Shown piece by piece: positions 49,294 through 62,044 of a DNA stretch of 64,000 bases. Each line of letters begins with the position of its first letter. Position 1 is the first letter of the stretch. The stretch is from Trema orientale. Taxonomy: Eukaryota; Streptophyta; Magnoliopsida; Rosales; Cannabaceae. Made by a program: the position numbers and the translations under genes. Location: assembly GCA_002914845.1 (NCBI GenBank), contig JXTC01000160.1, forward strand, positions 101,458 to 165,457. The letters run 5' to 3'. Under the pieces are notes generated by a model. The model had not been told where the DNA came from. It did no database searches and was given only the letters and a program-made list of their open reading frames with translations.

Positions 49294-50348
49294 CGAATAT
49301 ATATATATATATATATGTTATGATTAGGTGTATTCATGTGCAGTGGTTGTTGCGGGGTTTGTGAAAATTAGCCTAAAACAGCTTATAATTCCATGAATTG
49401 ATTACTTGCCTTACAACTTGGATATTGGCAGTGGAGAGAGAATTCTTTATGGATTATTATACAGTTTATACTCTGATTTATTGATGAGTTTATAATTATT
49501 TTACCAAAGGGTATTATATGGGCTTTACTTAGTTTTTTATTTTGTGCAATTCCTGAACCAAAATTTATCTCCCCACCATATCTTGTGATCCATATCAGAT
49601 TGTTTAGTAGACCAAGTTCACTGAATTTATCTTGCATTTTCATTCAAAAGAGGTGTTTGAGGTTGCCAGTCTTGTTAGCTTTTTCCTTTTAGACTTGAAG
49701 AAAATTGTGGCTGCTGCAGATTAAGAAATTTCCTAGTTTTGTTGTGTGTGTCATTGGTGCTGCGGAAGTTGTTTTTAAAACGAAGTAGAGAACACAAGAG
49801 CTCTGAAATAGAATTGTTAATTGGATGATAAAACTTGATTACGATAATGGAAACAAATCTTTAAATTAATAATTCTAGGCTAGGAATAGGAGACTAACAG
49901 GAACGGGAAACCGATGAAATTCCTAAGTAAAGTAAAAGACTATTATAGAAAACAGTTAATAGGAAAGTGCATAGTGGGTCACTAGTAGGCAAGTAACTAA
50001 TAAAAATTCAACTAGGGTTGCTTCGGCTTCGGCTCAGATAGTGGGCTTAGGCTTGGCTGTCTTACATCAGTTATTTCGTATTTGCTTAATTCTTGGCAGT
50101 AAAGTCTCTTGGATGTTTGTTTGCACTCTGCAGAAGTTTTTTGTATTTGATCTGTCTTAGTCGATTTTGAAGTTTCACTTGTTTTATGGGATATTCTATT
50201 ACTGTATTATTTCGTGAAGTTTGATTTTGCTTATATCTTAGTGGTTTTTTGATGAAATTTTTTCGAATATTCTTTTTTGTTGCTGAAGAGGACATGCTGC
50301 ACCAAGTGACAAAATTTTTAGGTGCACAGCAGATATAAGTAAAAGAAA
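48780..50348 (+). promoter_or_regulatory. RHB1A-like promoter, leader exon and leader intron
   Basis: AGCCCA at about 48779 and a CACGTG G-box at about 48808 lie upstream. A TATTTATA box at 48970-48977 precedes a CTT-rich leader exon that ends CACCAG at 49085 before GTAAAC. The leader intron runs to an acceptor at 50321 or 50329, just before the ATG at 50349. It contains a (TA)n microsatellite at about 49253-49317. Confidence 0.6.
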
Positions 50349-51460
50349 ATGGGAGGTTGTTGCTGTTGTTCCTCTAAAGGAACTGAACTACCTAATGCTC
50401 CTACATACTATTATGTCAGTATAGTACTTCGCTCGCATTAAACGGCTACCTTTCTTTATCTCTTTCATGTTGTTCAGCAGTTTGATCTTCTAATCAATTA
50501 AAACGAATATCATTACTCATGAGATCGACTCTCTTAACTTGACTCTTTCTGCAGTATCCAAGGTCATCAGAAGAGCATGTGCCCCTGTCGTCTCATCATA
50601 ACCCTCCATCTACATTGTCTACCGGGCTCTTGGTTGATACTAATTTGGATACATCCAGCCCCGATACTTACAGACCACCACCTGCACCGGTGCCATATGA
50701 TGTGGCTCTTGGACACCCTCATTCTCCACCAGTTGCTCAAGAAATTTGTGGTGACAAAAACAGTGCAGTGGCACAGTCACAGGCAACAACAAACTCAGAT
50801 TCCGTTCGAGAAGTAGCTGGTGGAAATGTGCAAGATCCTTTGCCCAAGTGTGAAGACTTGAAGGAATCAGATTGTAAGGCAGAAACTGTTTTTGAAATTG
50901 ATGCGGCAAAGGAGTTAGAAGTTGAACTTTCAAAGAAAGTGGAATCTGTAGTTTTGACAACCGAAGAAGAAGATGTTTGTCCAATCTGTTTGGAGGGTAA
51001 ACTCCTTAGTCTAACTGCATTTGATTTTTTTTCCGATAATGTCTTCTGTTTTAATTGCAATAATCCTGCAGCTTTTGCTATTCTAAGATGTGTGATCTTT
51101 CCGTTTGTGGGGAAAAATGTCACATTTGGGTTGAGAATTATAGAAATATCAGTTTTCAACCGTATCTCTTCTTCTCTGCAGAGTATGACAGAGAGAATCC
51201 AAAACTTGCCACAAAATGTGACCATCATTTTCACCTTGCATGCATTCTGGAATGGATGGAACGGAGTGAGTCCTGTCCTGTATGTGATCAGGTAAGCCTT
51301 AGCATACTCTTGTTTATTGTAATTGAATGAGATGATAAATACATTGTCATGCATAGTACTATTTTTCTTTCTGCTATACCTGATCTCTTTACTTACTCCA
51401 ACGCCCCTAATGCATCTCTTCCTGCAGGAAATGATTTTCGATCCTCCTATTGACTCCTAG
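50349..51460 (+). CDS. RHB1A: RING-H2 E3 ubiquitin-protein ligase, RHB1A-like
   Basis: Probable E3 ligase that brings an E2~ubiquitin to a substrate; the substrate is unknown. Exons 50349-50414, 50555-50996, 51182-51291 and 51428-51460 give 216 residues. The start MGGCCCCSSKG fits N-myristoylation at Gly2 plus palmitoylation of the cysteine cluster, so membrane attachment is likely. A conserved TGLLVDTNLDTSSPDTYRPP block and a variable acidic middle (with CEDLKESDCK) follow. The C-terminal RING-H2 lies at residues about 164-204: CPIC, then KCDHHFHLACILEWMERS, then CPVC. This is the C3H2C3 ligand order, split by an intron after the second cysteine. The chain ends EMIFDPPIDS. Length and all blocks match RHB1A-type proteins. 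No lesion seen. Confidence 0.93.
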
Positions 51461-53228
51461 CAGTTTACATAAGTCAATTTCGTTTTCCTCAAGATCTTGC
51501 AGTTTCCTTTTGTGTACACTCTTAAGTGGCAGCCAGATATATGGTTGTTGATTGGTTTTGTTGGTCAGCTTACTGTGCATTCATTTCTTTGAACTTGAAA
51601 CAGAGAAAAAAGGACAAGGCAACAGAAGAGGTAGGGGCTTTTTTTTTTTTTTTTTGTTGGGGGGGGGGGGGTTAGGTTAATGGTGGGTAGGAGGGAGGAA
51701 AAGGGTAACTTTGAGAAAGGCATAACGCCATTCTTGAGTTTCATTATCTATTTTCGCTGGCATTGGCATATTAGTCATAGTAATTGTCCCAAATGGAGGT
51801 TAGTCGTCCAAACAAAAAGGAGGTGATCTACATCCTTTCTTTTATGTCTCTTCTGTGAGTACAGCATTTTGTGAGTCTGCTTGGATACCGGTGTTTTTTG
51901 CTTCTTGTTTGAATTATTTAATCCTGTAAATGGCATATAGTTTACACAACACTGGGTTCTTTGATGGCTGGTGAGATATTTTGAACAGTATCATAAAGGG
52001 TTCGTATGAAAGTACATTGTATTTCCAGATGATTTATGTATATATTTCTGACTTTGGCTCCTAAATTAATAGCTTTAATTGGTCCTACTCTTGAATTGGC
52101 CTTATATATATGGATATACATAATGAAAGCGTTTAGTTTTATTGCTCCCATTGGACATTGATTTACAAGGAGGGCCTTTGCTTTGCATTAGGGGTGGCGA
52201 AGATCTTCATCTTTAGTTTCATTTAAAAAAAAAAACAATAATAATAAAACAAAAAAAAAAGAGAAAAAAACCAAAACAGAAAATTCATACGGCGAAGATC
52301 TTCATCTTTTGTTTCATTGAAAGAAAAAAACAAAAGTGTATTCAAACAGTAAATAGAAAAAAGAAAATTGCGTCTAAGATCTGTGTTAATGTTGAAAACG
52401 TTGTTTCATTCTTCATCGTATGTGTTGTTACTGCTATTTCTATTGCGTAAGTCGATTCCTAGAGGGCTATGTCCAAAATGTACAAATCTACTAGAGCAAT
52501 TAAGAACAAACCTAATAACTACGATGCGTATATGCTAACGTTCTTTCTCCGATTTATGGTCATAAATTAAACAACTTAACTTCTGTATCAACTGAAATTT
52601 TGACAAAAAAATAAAAATAAAGAAAAGAAAAGAAAGGGGATTTCTTCTAAAGGGGATTTCTTCTTTCTGATTAGTGGGTGCCCATTTCTCATTATATCTA
52701 TATAAGATATATAGGATTGAAAGGATTATCGAAATTAGAAAATGAAACTGTTATTTAATGCAACACTTACCACTCTGCAGTACAAATTTTCACGCATATC
52801 TCGATTCTCGTCTAAAATCAATTTCTAGAGTGACGAATTATCGAAGCAAGCAAACTCTCCTAGTATTTTCATTAAAATTAATTATTATATTTCCCTCTTT
52901 CCCTTGTCGTCGTTTATTCTTATTAAAAGTATAGGAGAATAATTATTTAAATTCCATTTAATGAGAAAAAAATAGCATTTTAAGATAGGCAACTAACAAA
53001 TCAGGAGTCCGTTTATTTGTGAGTCTCATATAAAGCTCTGTGACCCCTTATATCAGTATATGGTCTAAATCCATAACAAATCATAGCCGACCATTAAAGT
53101 TGATCTCGTATAAAGCTTTGTATTGCTCAAATCAATAGATTGTCTATTACATCTCTCTATAAGAAAATCTTTTATCTTTTTAGTTAAATTTTTTTCAAAA
53201 TGAACAATTAGCTAATCATCTCATTAAA
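51461..53228. other. RHB1A-like 3' end and intergenic spacer
   Basis: Contains a T run followed directly by a G run (about 51640-51671), a repeated phrase GGCGAAGATCTTCATCTTT(A/T)GT at 52196 and 52292, and otherwise AT-rich spacer without a supported gene. Confidence 0.45.
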
Positions 53229-53244
53229 ACTCACTGTGACATTC

Positions 53245-53480
53245 TTTTTTTTTTTTTATAATAAAAAAGGGCGGATGAGATCCCGGTGACGGGTCACTTC
53301 CCAGAGCCACTCTCATTCGGTTGGTGCTCCCAATAGCGATGTGGGGACTTGAACTCATAACCTCACCCTCCCGAAGTGAGAGAAGGCCTTAAGTTCCAAC
53401 TCCTTGCCACTTCGACCACTCCTTCGACCATCCCTCCTCCTTGCCACTTCGACCACCCCTTCGACCAACTCTTTGGGAGT
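53245..53480 (-). mobile_element. tRNA-derived SINE with intact target-site duplication
   Basis: Both flanks carry the same 16 bases, ACTCACTGTGACATTC (53229-53244 and 53481-53496). The left end is an A-rich tail read on the minus strand (T run at 53245-53257). The minus strand holds an A-box-like TGGTCGAAGTGG and a B-box-like GAGTTCAAGTCCC at the spacing of a pol III promoter, followed by the body with TTGGGAGCACCAACCG. The A-box region is present twice (about 53402-53431 and 53440-53469). It is a retroposed short element without protein. Confidence 0.92.
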
Positions 53481-53496
53481 ACTCACTGTGACATTC

Positions 53497-53859
53497 GTAT
53501 CAATAGACGGTCCAAATTATTATAACAGTAAATAAATAAACGGTCCAAATCTATAATAAGATTATATGACCGCCTATTAAAATAGATCTCATATTAAACG
53601 GTCTATGCTCATATCAATATACAGTTTTTGGTATCGCATCTCACGGTAGAAAAATTCATCTTACAAACTTAAATTACCATTTCTATAAACCTCTTTCTTA
53701 ATTAATATTTGATAAGTTAGTTGATTATTATTATTATTATTATTATTATTACAGTCCTAAACATTAAAAAATTTATTGTTGGGATGATTTGCTGTCTGCC
53801 ACTAATCATATTTTCAGGAACTCCTAAGGCTCCAAATTAACCAAAAGACTTCTCACACT
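53497..53859. other. Short intergenic spacer
   Basis: AT-rich, with a (ATT)n run at about 53727-53751. No gene. Confidence 0.45.
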
Positions 53860-54148
53860 ATAACTGTAGGTTTGGGCTTTTTGTCCCAGTTCTCTCAGAG
53901 CTTCAGCTTCTTGCCTCGTTGTCGTTTTGGTCACCGTCCACGATTTACATTTGGCGGCCATGCGAATCAGTAGACCCCAGAATATGAGCTGAAACCGTCA
54001 ACATCTCCGGTGACCGGAAAAGGGTCAGTCCCACAAATCAAATCAAACACTACCCTTTGTCCCTTTATATTATTTTCCACTTTGTACCATCGATCTCCGT
54101 AAAAAAGGCACCCTTTTGGCCATACGACAAGAAAAAGTTTCGTCGTTC
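53860..54148 (+). promoter_or_regulatory. ARID-ELM2 gene promoter and leader
   Basis: Contains TTTGGGCTTTTT at 53871 and a run of CT/GT-rich leader sequence. The frame is open upstream of the chosen ATG but without another ATG, so I start the protein at 54149. A TTTATATTATT stretch at 54064 could be a weak TATA region. Confidence 0.4.
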
Positions 54149-56921
54149 ATGGCAGGATGGTCGATTTTAACAAATGGGTCTGGTTCAGATTCCGCTGAAA
54201 ACACCGGAGCTCATCAGGGTAACGGCGTCCTCAGCGGTGGTGGTGATTCGGTGGAAGAAGAAGGTGGCGTCACCGTCGATAATGGGTCTGACTCTGATGG
54301 TCATAACGTCAAGGTACGGCGCTTGTTTGATAAGGTTCTATCGGTTTTTCTTAAGGCAATGGGTGAAAAGGGTGTGTTTAGGCCTATTCCGGCCGTGGTT
54401 GACTATAGGAAGCCTGTGGATTTGTTTAAGCTGTTTTGGGTTGTGAGAGAAAAAGGGGGTTATGATTCTGTCTCGAAGAAGCGTTTGTGGGCTTTGGTGG
54501 CCAAGGAATCGGGTTTGGGAGTTGGAGCTAGTACTGCTGGTGTGAAATTGGTGTACTTAAAGTATTTGAGTGAGTTGGAGCAATGGCTTAGAGAGAAGAG
54601 GTTTAAGGATCAGACCTCGGGAAATGGGAATTTTCGGCTCTTGTCTTTGGAGTTAGAGTCTGAGTTCAGAGATTTGTTCTCAGACAGGTTTGACTGGGAG
54701 GGCAAAAATGGGGGACTAGTTCAATTGGAATGTGACAAAAATGGTGGTGGTACTGGTGACTACGTGAGAAAGTTGGGTTTGACAAATAAAAAAGATTTAG
54801 GTTTAAGAAAATGCAAAAGTGATAATGGCGAAAATGCTGGTAAGAATGATCGACACGGAGATGATCATCTTCTGGTCTTGAATTCAAGTTTTGATAAGAA
54901 AGACAAAGACTGTAAGAGAAAGAGAGAATCTTTGTCAGGGATGCTGAAGTGGCTGAGTGAGATGGCAAGGCATTCGGATGATCCTTCTATTGGAATAATA
55001 GCAAGGCCATCTAAGTTAAACGAACATGAGGACAAAGAGTTCTGGATCCAGGCAATGAGAGCAAGAGAGGTATTGTTGCAAAAAAGGCAAGTCGATTCCA
55101 ACAATGAAGAATCTCTATTGCAGGTATAGTTTGTGTGTAAATCCTTTTTTGTGCTTCTCCCTATGTACTGCTTTTGCTGTCATTTGTCAGGCCATGGCCA
55201 ACTGCTGAGTGCTGAGTTTCACAAGATGGCACGTTAAATTTGTGCAAGTGTGCTTTCTCGGGGTCTAGATGCTAGATTTATGGTTGTACGAGGGTCAAGG
55301 TTTGCTGCTCTGCTTGCATTTGTCACTTGGTCAATGCAGAGTTTTTTCTCGACCTTTTCATGGATTCTTAATGAAATTAACATCCAATGGACGGTATCGT
55401 CGTTCTCCTAGATGGTGGATGGTAGTTGCTTTGTAGGTAGTGAAACTGAATCATTACTTTTGTTGGTAGTATAAACGACAGTGTTTGAGTTTGACTACGA
55501 GATTTTTTAGTGGGCTAGTTTAGTGGACTACCTAGCTATCAACGAACTTGAACTGCCCTTTCATGTTTACCATTTCTTTTATTCGGGTTGAAATCGTTAT
55601 CAGCAGATCTTCTGGTTTTTTTCTGGATATCTGTTAAATTTACCAACGGTTTTCTGTTTAACTATGTTTTTTATCTGGGGAGAATGAGTAGACTAATACA
55701 ACAAATATACTTTTCGATTAAAAAAATCTTGAGTAAAAACATCTTTATTTTATAGTTTAAATGTCCTTTTTTATTATAAATGAAATTAAAGTGGCTTTTT
55801 CCTGAGAGACCAAGTAAAGGAATCAACTTAGAAAGAACGAGAGCAACAGGGTATGTCTTAGTTTCTCATCTTTAATGTCTCATGTCCTGGTGATTTGAAG
55901 ATGTAGTTGTTGTCAATGTTGCCTAGTCATTAGAGCAATAGCCAGGTCTTGTTGATGTTTGAAAGTTGGAGCGCATGGATTGCTCAACAATTTAGGGGCT
56001 GGAACTGTGTAATTTCATAACAGATCGTGGTTTAACTTGCAGAAGAAACTAAAGATGCATCCCTCAATGTATGAGGATAACAATGCCGTTAATCGCCAAT
56101 ATACAGAGAGGTCGAGATGTAGTGCAAGGCTTCCAAGTGTAGTGAAACCTCGTTATTGCTCTTGTTGCAATCCATGTTCATCCACTCCAACCAAATTGAT
56201 GAGTCCTCAAAAAGTGGAGTTGGAGAATGAACCTAAGGAGGAAGCAGCTGTAGAAGTTGATTTACCGGCCTTGGTTAAAGAAATTTGCCCTTCAGAGGAT
56301 GAGTCTATCCAAAAGCATGTTTCTGTAGGACCCCTCTCTCAAGCTGATGTCCCTGAATGGACCGGTGTGGTTTCTGAGAGTGATTCCAAATGGCTAGGAA
56401 CACGGGTATGGCCATTGGAATGCGGAGAACGCAAGGTCCCAATTGAAACGGATACAATTGGCAAGGGAAGACCAGAGTTCTGTGACTGTCCTCTTCCGGG
56501 ATCTGTTGAGTGTGTAAGATTTCACATTGCTGAGGCAAGGATGAAGCTAAAACTCGAACTTCGTTTGGTGTTTTATCATTGGAAATTTGATCGTATGGGC
56601 GAGGAAGTTTCGCTTCAGTGGACAGCTGAAGAAGAAAAGAGATTCAAGGATATAGTGAGGTCAAGTTTGCACTTTGGTAACAGGAAAGTAAGGCGGTTTC
56701 CCAGGAAGACAAGGGAAAACCTAGTGAGCTACTACTTCAATGTGTTCCTTGTCCAGAAGAGAAGTTATCAAAATCGTGTAACTCCAATTAAGGTTGATAG
56801 TGATGATGACGAATCCGAATTTGGAATGGTAGGTGACCGTTTTGGTAATAATGCAGTCAATGTTTCAGGTTCCAATTTCCTGCCATGTATCCAGAATAAG
56901 CAATGCATCGATGTGGAATAG
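54149..56921 (+). CDS. ARID1/2-like: ARID domain protein with ELM2-like C-terminal region
   Basis: A nuclear DNA/chromatin-associated protein of the plant ARID1/ARID2 class; Arabidopsis ARID1 works with histone deacetylase in pollen. There are two exons only, 54149-55123 and 56043-56921, in phase, giving 617 residues. The ARID domain is at about 50-145, with KVRRLFDKVLSVFLKAMG, the core PVDLFKLFWVVREKGGYDSV, then KRLWALVAKESGLG and YLKYLSELEQWL. A charged low-complexity middle follows. A cysteine-rich patch CSCCNPC lies just after the intron. An ELM2/SANT-like region at about 440-575 carries GTRVWPLECGER, GRPEFCDCPLPGSVECVRFH and WTAEEEKRFKDIV. ATG 54149 (MAGWSILTNGS) is the first in-frame ATG and matches the usual family start. 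No lesion seen. Confidence 0.92.
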
Positions 56922-57410
56922 ACAAAACTCGGTTAGAAAGGAGTTAAACCTCCGTCAGACTAAACACCTTTCTTGTCAACTTCTTGTAGTGTTGAACTGA
57001 ATCACAGCCATGGGTTATGCAATTTTGAAGCTAGTGCCTAGGCGATGGAAGCAGACCTGGTTTATTTTCTTGTTGACTCCAGAAAGATAGAATATGTAGA
57101 ATGTGCTGGAGAATTCACTTGTTGAGGCTCAACAAATTTTTTTTTGGGTTGAAAATGTTGTTTTACAAAGCTGCACAACTGATTAGATAGAGCTGCACTG
57201 TAAATACCTTGTCTAGTACCAGGCTTCATCACCTTGGACTTGCCCATGTCCTTTTAGATAAAGGAAGAAGACAAGAGGAATATACACATAGACATAGTCG
57301 TTTGAGCTATACTTTTTATTTTCTGTCATTTCTTGTGTGAGAAATGTATGCGGCACTAGTATATGCAAAAACTCAACACCATATTTCAAGGGTGTAATTT
57401 TTGTCTCTGC

Positions 57411-57456
<46 letters not shown>

Positions 57457-59929
57457 CTGTGTGTGTTTGTGTGGATGGACTATCAATTTTCAAACTTTGC
57501 AGACAGAGAGTTGCTATATGTTAAATGCAAAGGTTTTTATCCACTCCCCTATAGATAAGATGTGATAATCCATGGTAGATGGAGGTGAGGAGAAAGTTAT
57601 GAGACACAAGTGGGCTTTGTGAGCTGGCTTCAAGATTGGCTAAGGCATATTGCATAATACCATAGGCTTTTAGCTTTATTTTTTAGGTGATGAGTAAGAT
57701 TCTGTCTCATCCACATACTCTCCTTAGCCTTTCTTATAAAAAGATAACACCTCTCCTCAAGTTCTTAATAACAAAGGCTATCCATTATTATAACATGATT
57801 TGTTTTTCTCCAAAATACTAGATAATGGAGGTGAGAACATTCAAACTTGACATAATTCCACTGGTCCTCGAAAAGCCCCAGTAATGCAGATATACCAAAC
57901 TGCCCTGTGAGAGACTTTTTTTAGCCTGAAATATGGTGTATAACAGTGCAATTATAAGAGACTTGATTCACATCATGTGAGAAATTGGCAAGTCAATGAA
58001 ATATGCTTTTTGACCTAAAATCTCGATATTTTTAACTTTTCCTTTTGTTTTAGTCATTTATCTGTTTATGTCTAAATGTGACAAGAAACTATACTATTGA
58101 ATGAGTGATATAACTTCCAAAAATACTTGGCTGTTTTCCATACTCATTAGATTCTCTGAGATACTGAAAAAATGGGTTAAAACAAAACAAAAGTGCACGC
58201 ATTTACTGCCTAAGCAAAATAACTGAAACCATACCTACTCCAACACATTCTTCCTCTTATTTTTGTAATAAAGATATCTTTTTATTTTTTGAAGGGAGTA
58301 CTAAAGATATCTTTTAAATCTATAATAAAAATTATATATATATAAATTTAAAAACAAAAAAGTGAGTTAATTATCTTTTTAATCCTTGAAAAATGAGCAA
58401 TTCAATAAAATAATGAATATGGATCCAAATGTTCTAATAAGAATGATGCAGCCCGTTTCTTTCTCATTTATGAGATTACTCCTTTATCAAAAGACTTTTA
58501 TGAGATTTCTATTTCTCTATGGATTTATTAGCTTCATTGTAATGCTCTACCATTCAGTGTCTATAACCTGTTCTTTCACCACAGTTCATGATGAATCTTA
58601 CAATGAATTTGTGCTATAACCTAATGTTTCTACCTGCTTATAATCTAGGTGTTGCAAACATTTTTAGACATAGTTTTTCATATCAATTTTGGTATCTACA
58701 AATCTGTGGCCAATGTCTCCCTTATCCAACAAAGGTAATTTATTTTAGACAAGACAAACATTACCATTTACCACCATACATCATTTGACCAACTAGTTGA
58801 GTTGGTACTCGGTAAAATTTTTGGCAATGGGAACTTAAGTTTGTGATTTGTTCCTTCTGATGAGCCCACAGAGTATAAACTGAGTGACCTCCAATCAACT
58901 TAAAAGTGAATAATCAATTAACTATTGGAAAAAAAAAAAAAAAAAGAAGTAAAGAAGGTCAATCCCAAAACTAAATGCTTAATTCACTCCCTTGAGAAAA
59001 ACGCAAGAGATTATTATAAACTTCAATGGCTGAAAGCCAAACTGAAAATAGTTCAACCTAATCATTCATTTGAAAAAGAAAAAAAAGCATTGAGGTTACC
59101 AATAATGATACGAATAAAATAAAAANCCAGCTAGCAATGTCTAATGAGCAAACTGCGCGATGAAAATTAACAGCTAATGATAAGGACGGTATAATTCCGT
59201 ATTTTTTATTATTATTAATGAGTATGTGTTAAAAGTTAGGCATTACTTAATGGTTAAAATTTTATAAATTATTCATATATATGTCTAACATGATGAATTA
59301 TGCCTTCCAAAAAAAAAAACATTATGAACTCTGAAAAATATTTGAACAAGAATACGCTAAGAAAAGTCACAAATTTTGTAATGAATATATTACATGATAA
59401 ACAACGACAACGAAATATATTGGGATAAAATATATTGAGACAAATAAATATTTAAATTAAATGAATTGGTGAAACAAAAATACTTACAGGTATAAAATAC
59501 ATTTGTAGTGAATTTTAAAAAAAATACATTTGTAGTGAAAAATCAGTTGTATTGTTACTTTATGATTGTAAGTGTATGGAACAAGTATCAAAATAAAATT
59601 GCCAAACGAGTAATTTTTCAGATATATTATAGTATTTTGATTTCCAACAAATACCCCTTTATATCATATACCGGAGGGAAATTAAATGGCCAATAATACG
59701 GACAGATATAATACTTTTTGTTAAAAATATTTTTAAAATTTTGGAATAAAAATACGTATACACTAAAAATTTGTAAATTTATTTATACATGTATAATACT
59801 TCTAATTGTGGAAAAAAAAAACGTTTATGAAATACAATAATAAAAAGTGTAATTTTCTATAAAAATATGAGATTTTCACCTACTTTAACGTGATTGATAA
59901 AAAAAATATAAATATTACTTATTGATAAT
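56922..59929. other. ARID gene 3' end and intergenic spacer
   Basis: A joined (CT)n-(TA)n microsatellite lies at about 57412-57456. Much of 57560-58900 is spacer without repeats that I can place. A single N is at 59126. A phrase ending AAATACATTTGTAGTGAA is doubled at about 59495 and 59522. No gene recognised. Confidence 0.45.
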
Positions 59930-59937
59930 TGATTGAG

Positions 59938-60647
59938 TAAGGGTGGCAATTCGTGTTGTCGTATCGAGGCATATATATAACGAGCAATTATCAAACCCAA
60001 ACCCGACACGTTTATTATTCGTGTCATGATTTGTAAACCCACACCCGACATGCTAAATAAATAGGTTAATCTGTGAGCGACATATTCAACACGTTATTTA
60101 AATAGGTCGTATTCAGATCGTGTCCAACGTAATACGATCTGCTAACATGTATACTGTTAACCCGTTAATTGAACTCAATTTAACATGTTAATATTAAATA
60201 TGTTGTATTTGGTTCAACTTGGCATAACGTATTAACCTATTAATTTTAACATGTTAACCTATTTCACATTTTCAATATAACTTGATATAATCTATTAACT
60301 TATTTTATATTTCCAATATAACCAAGCAACCATAATCAAATAAATATAACACACAATCCAAAGTTTAAAACCAAAATAAAACTTTCAAGTTTTAGTACAT
60401 AAAACATAAAAGGGAAGTTTTAAGTCTTGGTACACACAAGATAATACAATGTCTCAAAAAATTTAATCGTGTTAAACGGGTCAATTTCGGGTTTAACAGA
60501 TTAACCTGCTAATGACCTATTATTTAATCGTGTTTAATCAGGTTTAACATATTTTGACCTGTACCTGTTTAAGACAAATCCAAACCGGCTAATTTCGTGT
60601 CGTTTTCGAGTCGTGTCATCGTGTCGTGACCTAAATTGCCACCCCTA
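59938..60647. mobile_element. Non-autonomous hAT-type element, family A (710 bp)
   Basis: The ends TAAGGGTGGCAATTCGTG and ATTGCCACCCCTA are inverted copies, with the 8-bp duplication TGATTGAG on both sides (59930-59937 and 60648-60655). Terminal and subterminal repeats (CGTGTCATCGTGTCGTG at the right) match those of the 382-bp element at 3354. The interior has repeated TTAACCTATTAA / AACATGTTAA phrases and no transposase. Confidence 0.88.
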
Positions 60648-60915
60648 TGATTGAGTGTTCAATTATTCAAAAAAAAATCAATATTATACAGAAAATAATA
60701 ACAAAAAATTTACTGAGACAAAAAATAATTGAATTTGAATGAAAAATAAAATTGTGAATAAAGAAAATAAAATAGTTAAGGAGTATTTTATACTGAAAGA
60801 TATTTACATACATGTATAATACATGTATAATATGTTTTTATTGAAAAGTACGAATATTTTTAAGTACGTTTGAAAAAAGAACGAAATTCGAGAGTATAAT
60901 TGAGAAATACATGTA

Positions 60916-61344
60916 TGGCATGTTTACTAAATAGTAATGGGAGTCATATATGTGGTGATGATTCCCATTTAGTTGTTTACCAAAATATGGGAATGGGAGA
61001 ACTGTGTGGGGTCTACATAAAATTGGGGGAAAAGAATGGGAATGCTCTATCATCCTAATGAATGCCATTACTTGTAAAGACTTTTATCTATATATTTATA
61101 ATTAAAATATTAAAATATAATTTTATCCCAAAATATCAATAATTCAGTCAATTATAGCATTCCCTTTACGTTTTTTGTGTTAAGTAAACATATGGATGGT
61201 GTTTTAATAGTTTTGATTCCCTTTCCCATAAATTTAAAGTAAACAACATAATATAAATAATGATTCCGATTCTCCTCTATTTTTCTCCCATTGATTTTCC
61301 CTTTCATTTATTCCGATTACAATTACGGTAAAGTAAACATGCCA
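60916..61344. mobile_element. MITE with TGGCATGTTTAC ends
   Basis: The left end TGGCATGTTTACT and right end AGTAAACATGCCA are perfect inverted copies over 13 bases, flanked by TA on each side (60914-60915, 61345-61346). The interior is palindromic in part (ATTCCCATTT..., AATGGGAATG) and non-coding. The TA flank would fit a Tc1/mariner-type origin, but a longer duplication was not seen, so the superfamily is tentative. Confidence 0.7.
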
Positions 61345-61986
61345 TAGTGTATAATATACATAAAACTGCTAAGTATGCTTTATGTTACACATCTGTGTAT
61401 ATTAGTATTCTTGGAATTTTGATTAAAATACTCTACAAGAATTTTAGGGGAAAAAAAAAACTCTATAAGAAAAGCAAGAATTTTGAACAGCAATTGAGAG
61501 ATATTTTAGCAACTAAATTTGATAATATCTTAGTACTTAACAGTAAATCTAAAAAACTCCCATATATTCACACACACGTGTACATATATAGGACTGAAGG
61601 TTAAAAAATAAAACTTAAAAAAAAAACTTTTTAAAAAGAAAAACTGAAATTCAAATAAAAAGAAAACGGTAAAATTTGAAAAGAAAATTATTAAAAATAA
61701 AAGAAATTACTTGGACCTCAATTTACTTGTGAGAAGCCGGCATATAATAATTAATAATTTGTAATATATAAATATATGAGTGTGTATATATATGTATATG
61801 GTTTCCCTTTTCACTTATACATGTCTGAACCGCTTCTGTGATTCTCTCTGTGAGAAAACTACTCCTATGACCTATCTATCTTCTTCTTCCTTTAGACTCA
61901 TCTTTTTCAGCCTCTAACCCACACCTTCACATCAGACCCTTCTCCGCCCCCCGACCCAAAAAAAGGGTCTTTTTTGGGAAAAAAAA

Positions 61987-61988
<2 letters not shown>

Positions 61989-62033
<45 letters not shown>
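61989..62033. repeat. (TA)n microsatellite in the UBC leader
   Basis: About 22 uninterrupted TA units end some 12 bases before the UBC start codon. The adjoining CT-rich stretch (61830-61950) looks like leader, so the repeat is probably transcribed. Confidence 0.9.
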
Positions 62034-62037
<4 letters not shown>

Positions 62038-62044
62038 CATAAAT

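Noticed and set aside
50640..51354. Long minus-strand open frames opposite the RING-H2 gene
   Set aside because: They are shadows of the plus-strand coding exon, whose RING motif and splice phases are unambiguous.
54116..54148. Upstream extension of the ARID protein
   Set aside because: The frame is open but has no ATG; the first ATG at 54149 matches the family start.
57214..57235. ACCAGGCTTCATCACC resembles part of miR166
   Set aside because: The 5' and 3' ends of the mature sequence do not match and no complementary arm is visible nearby.
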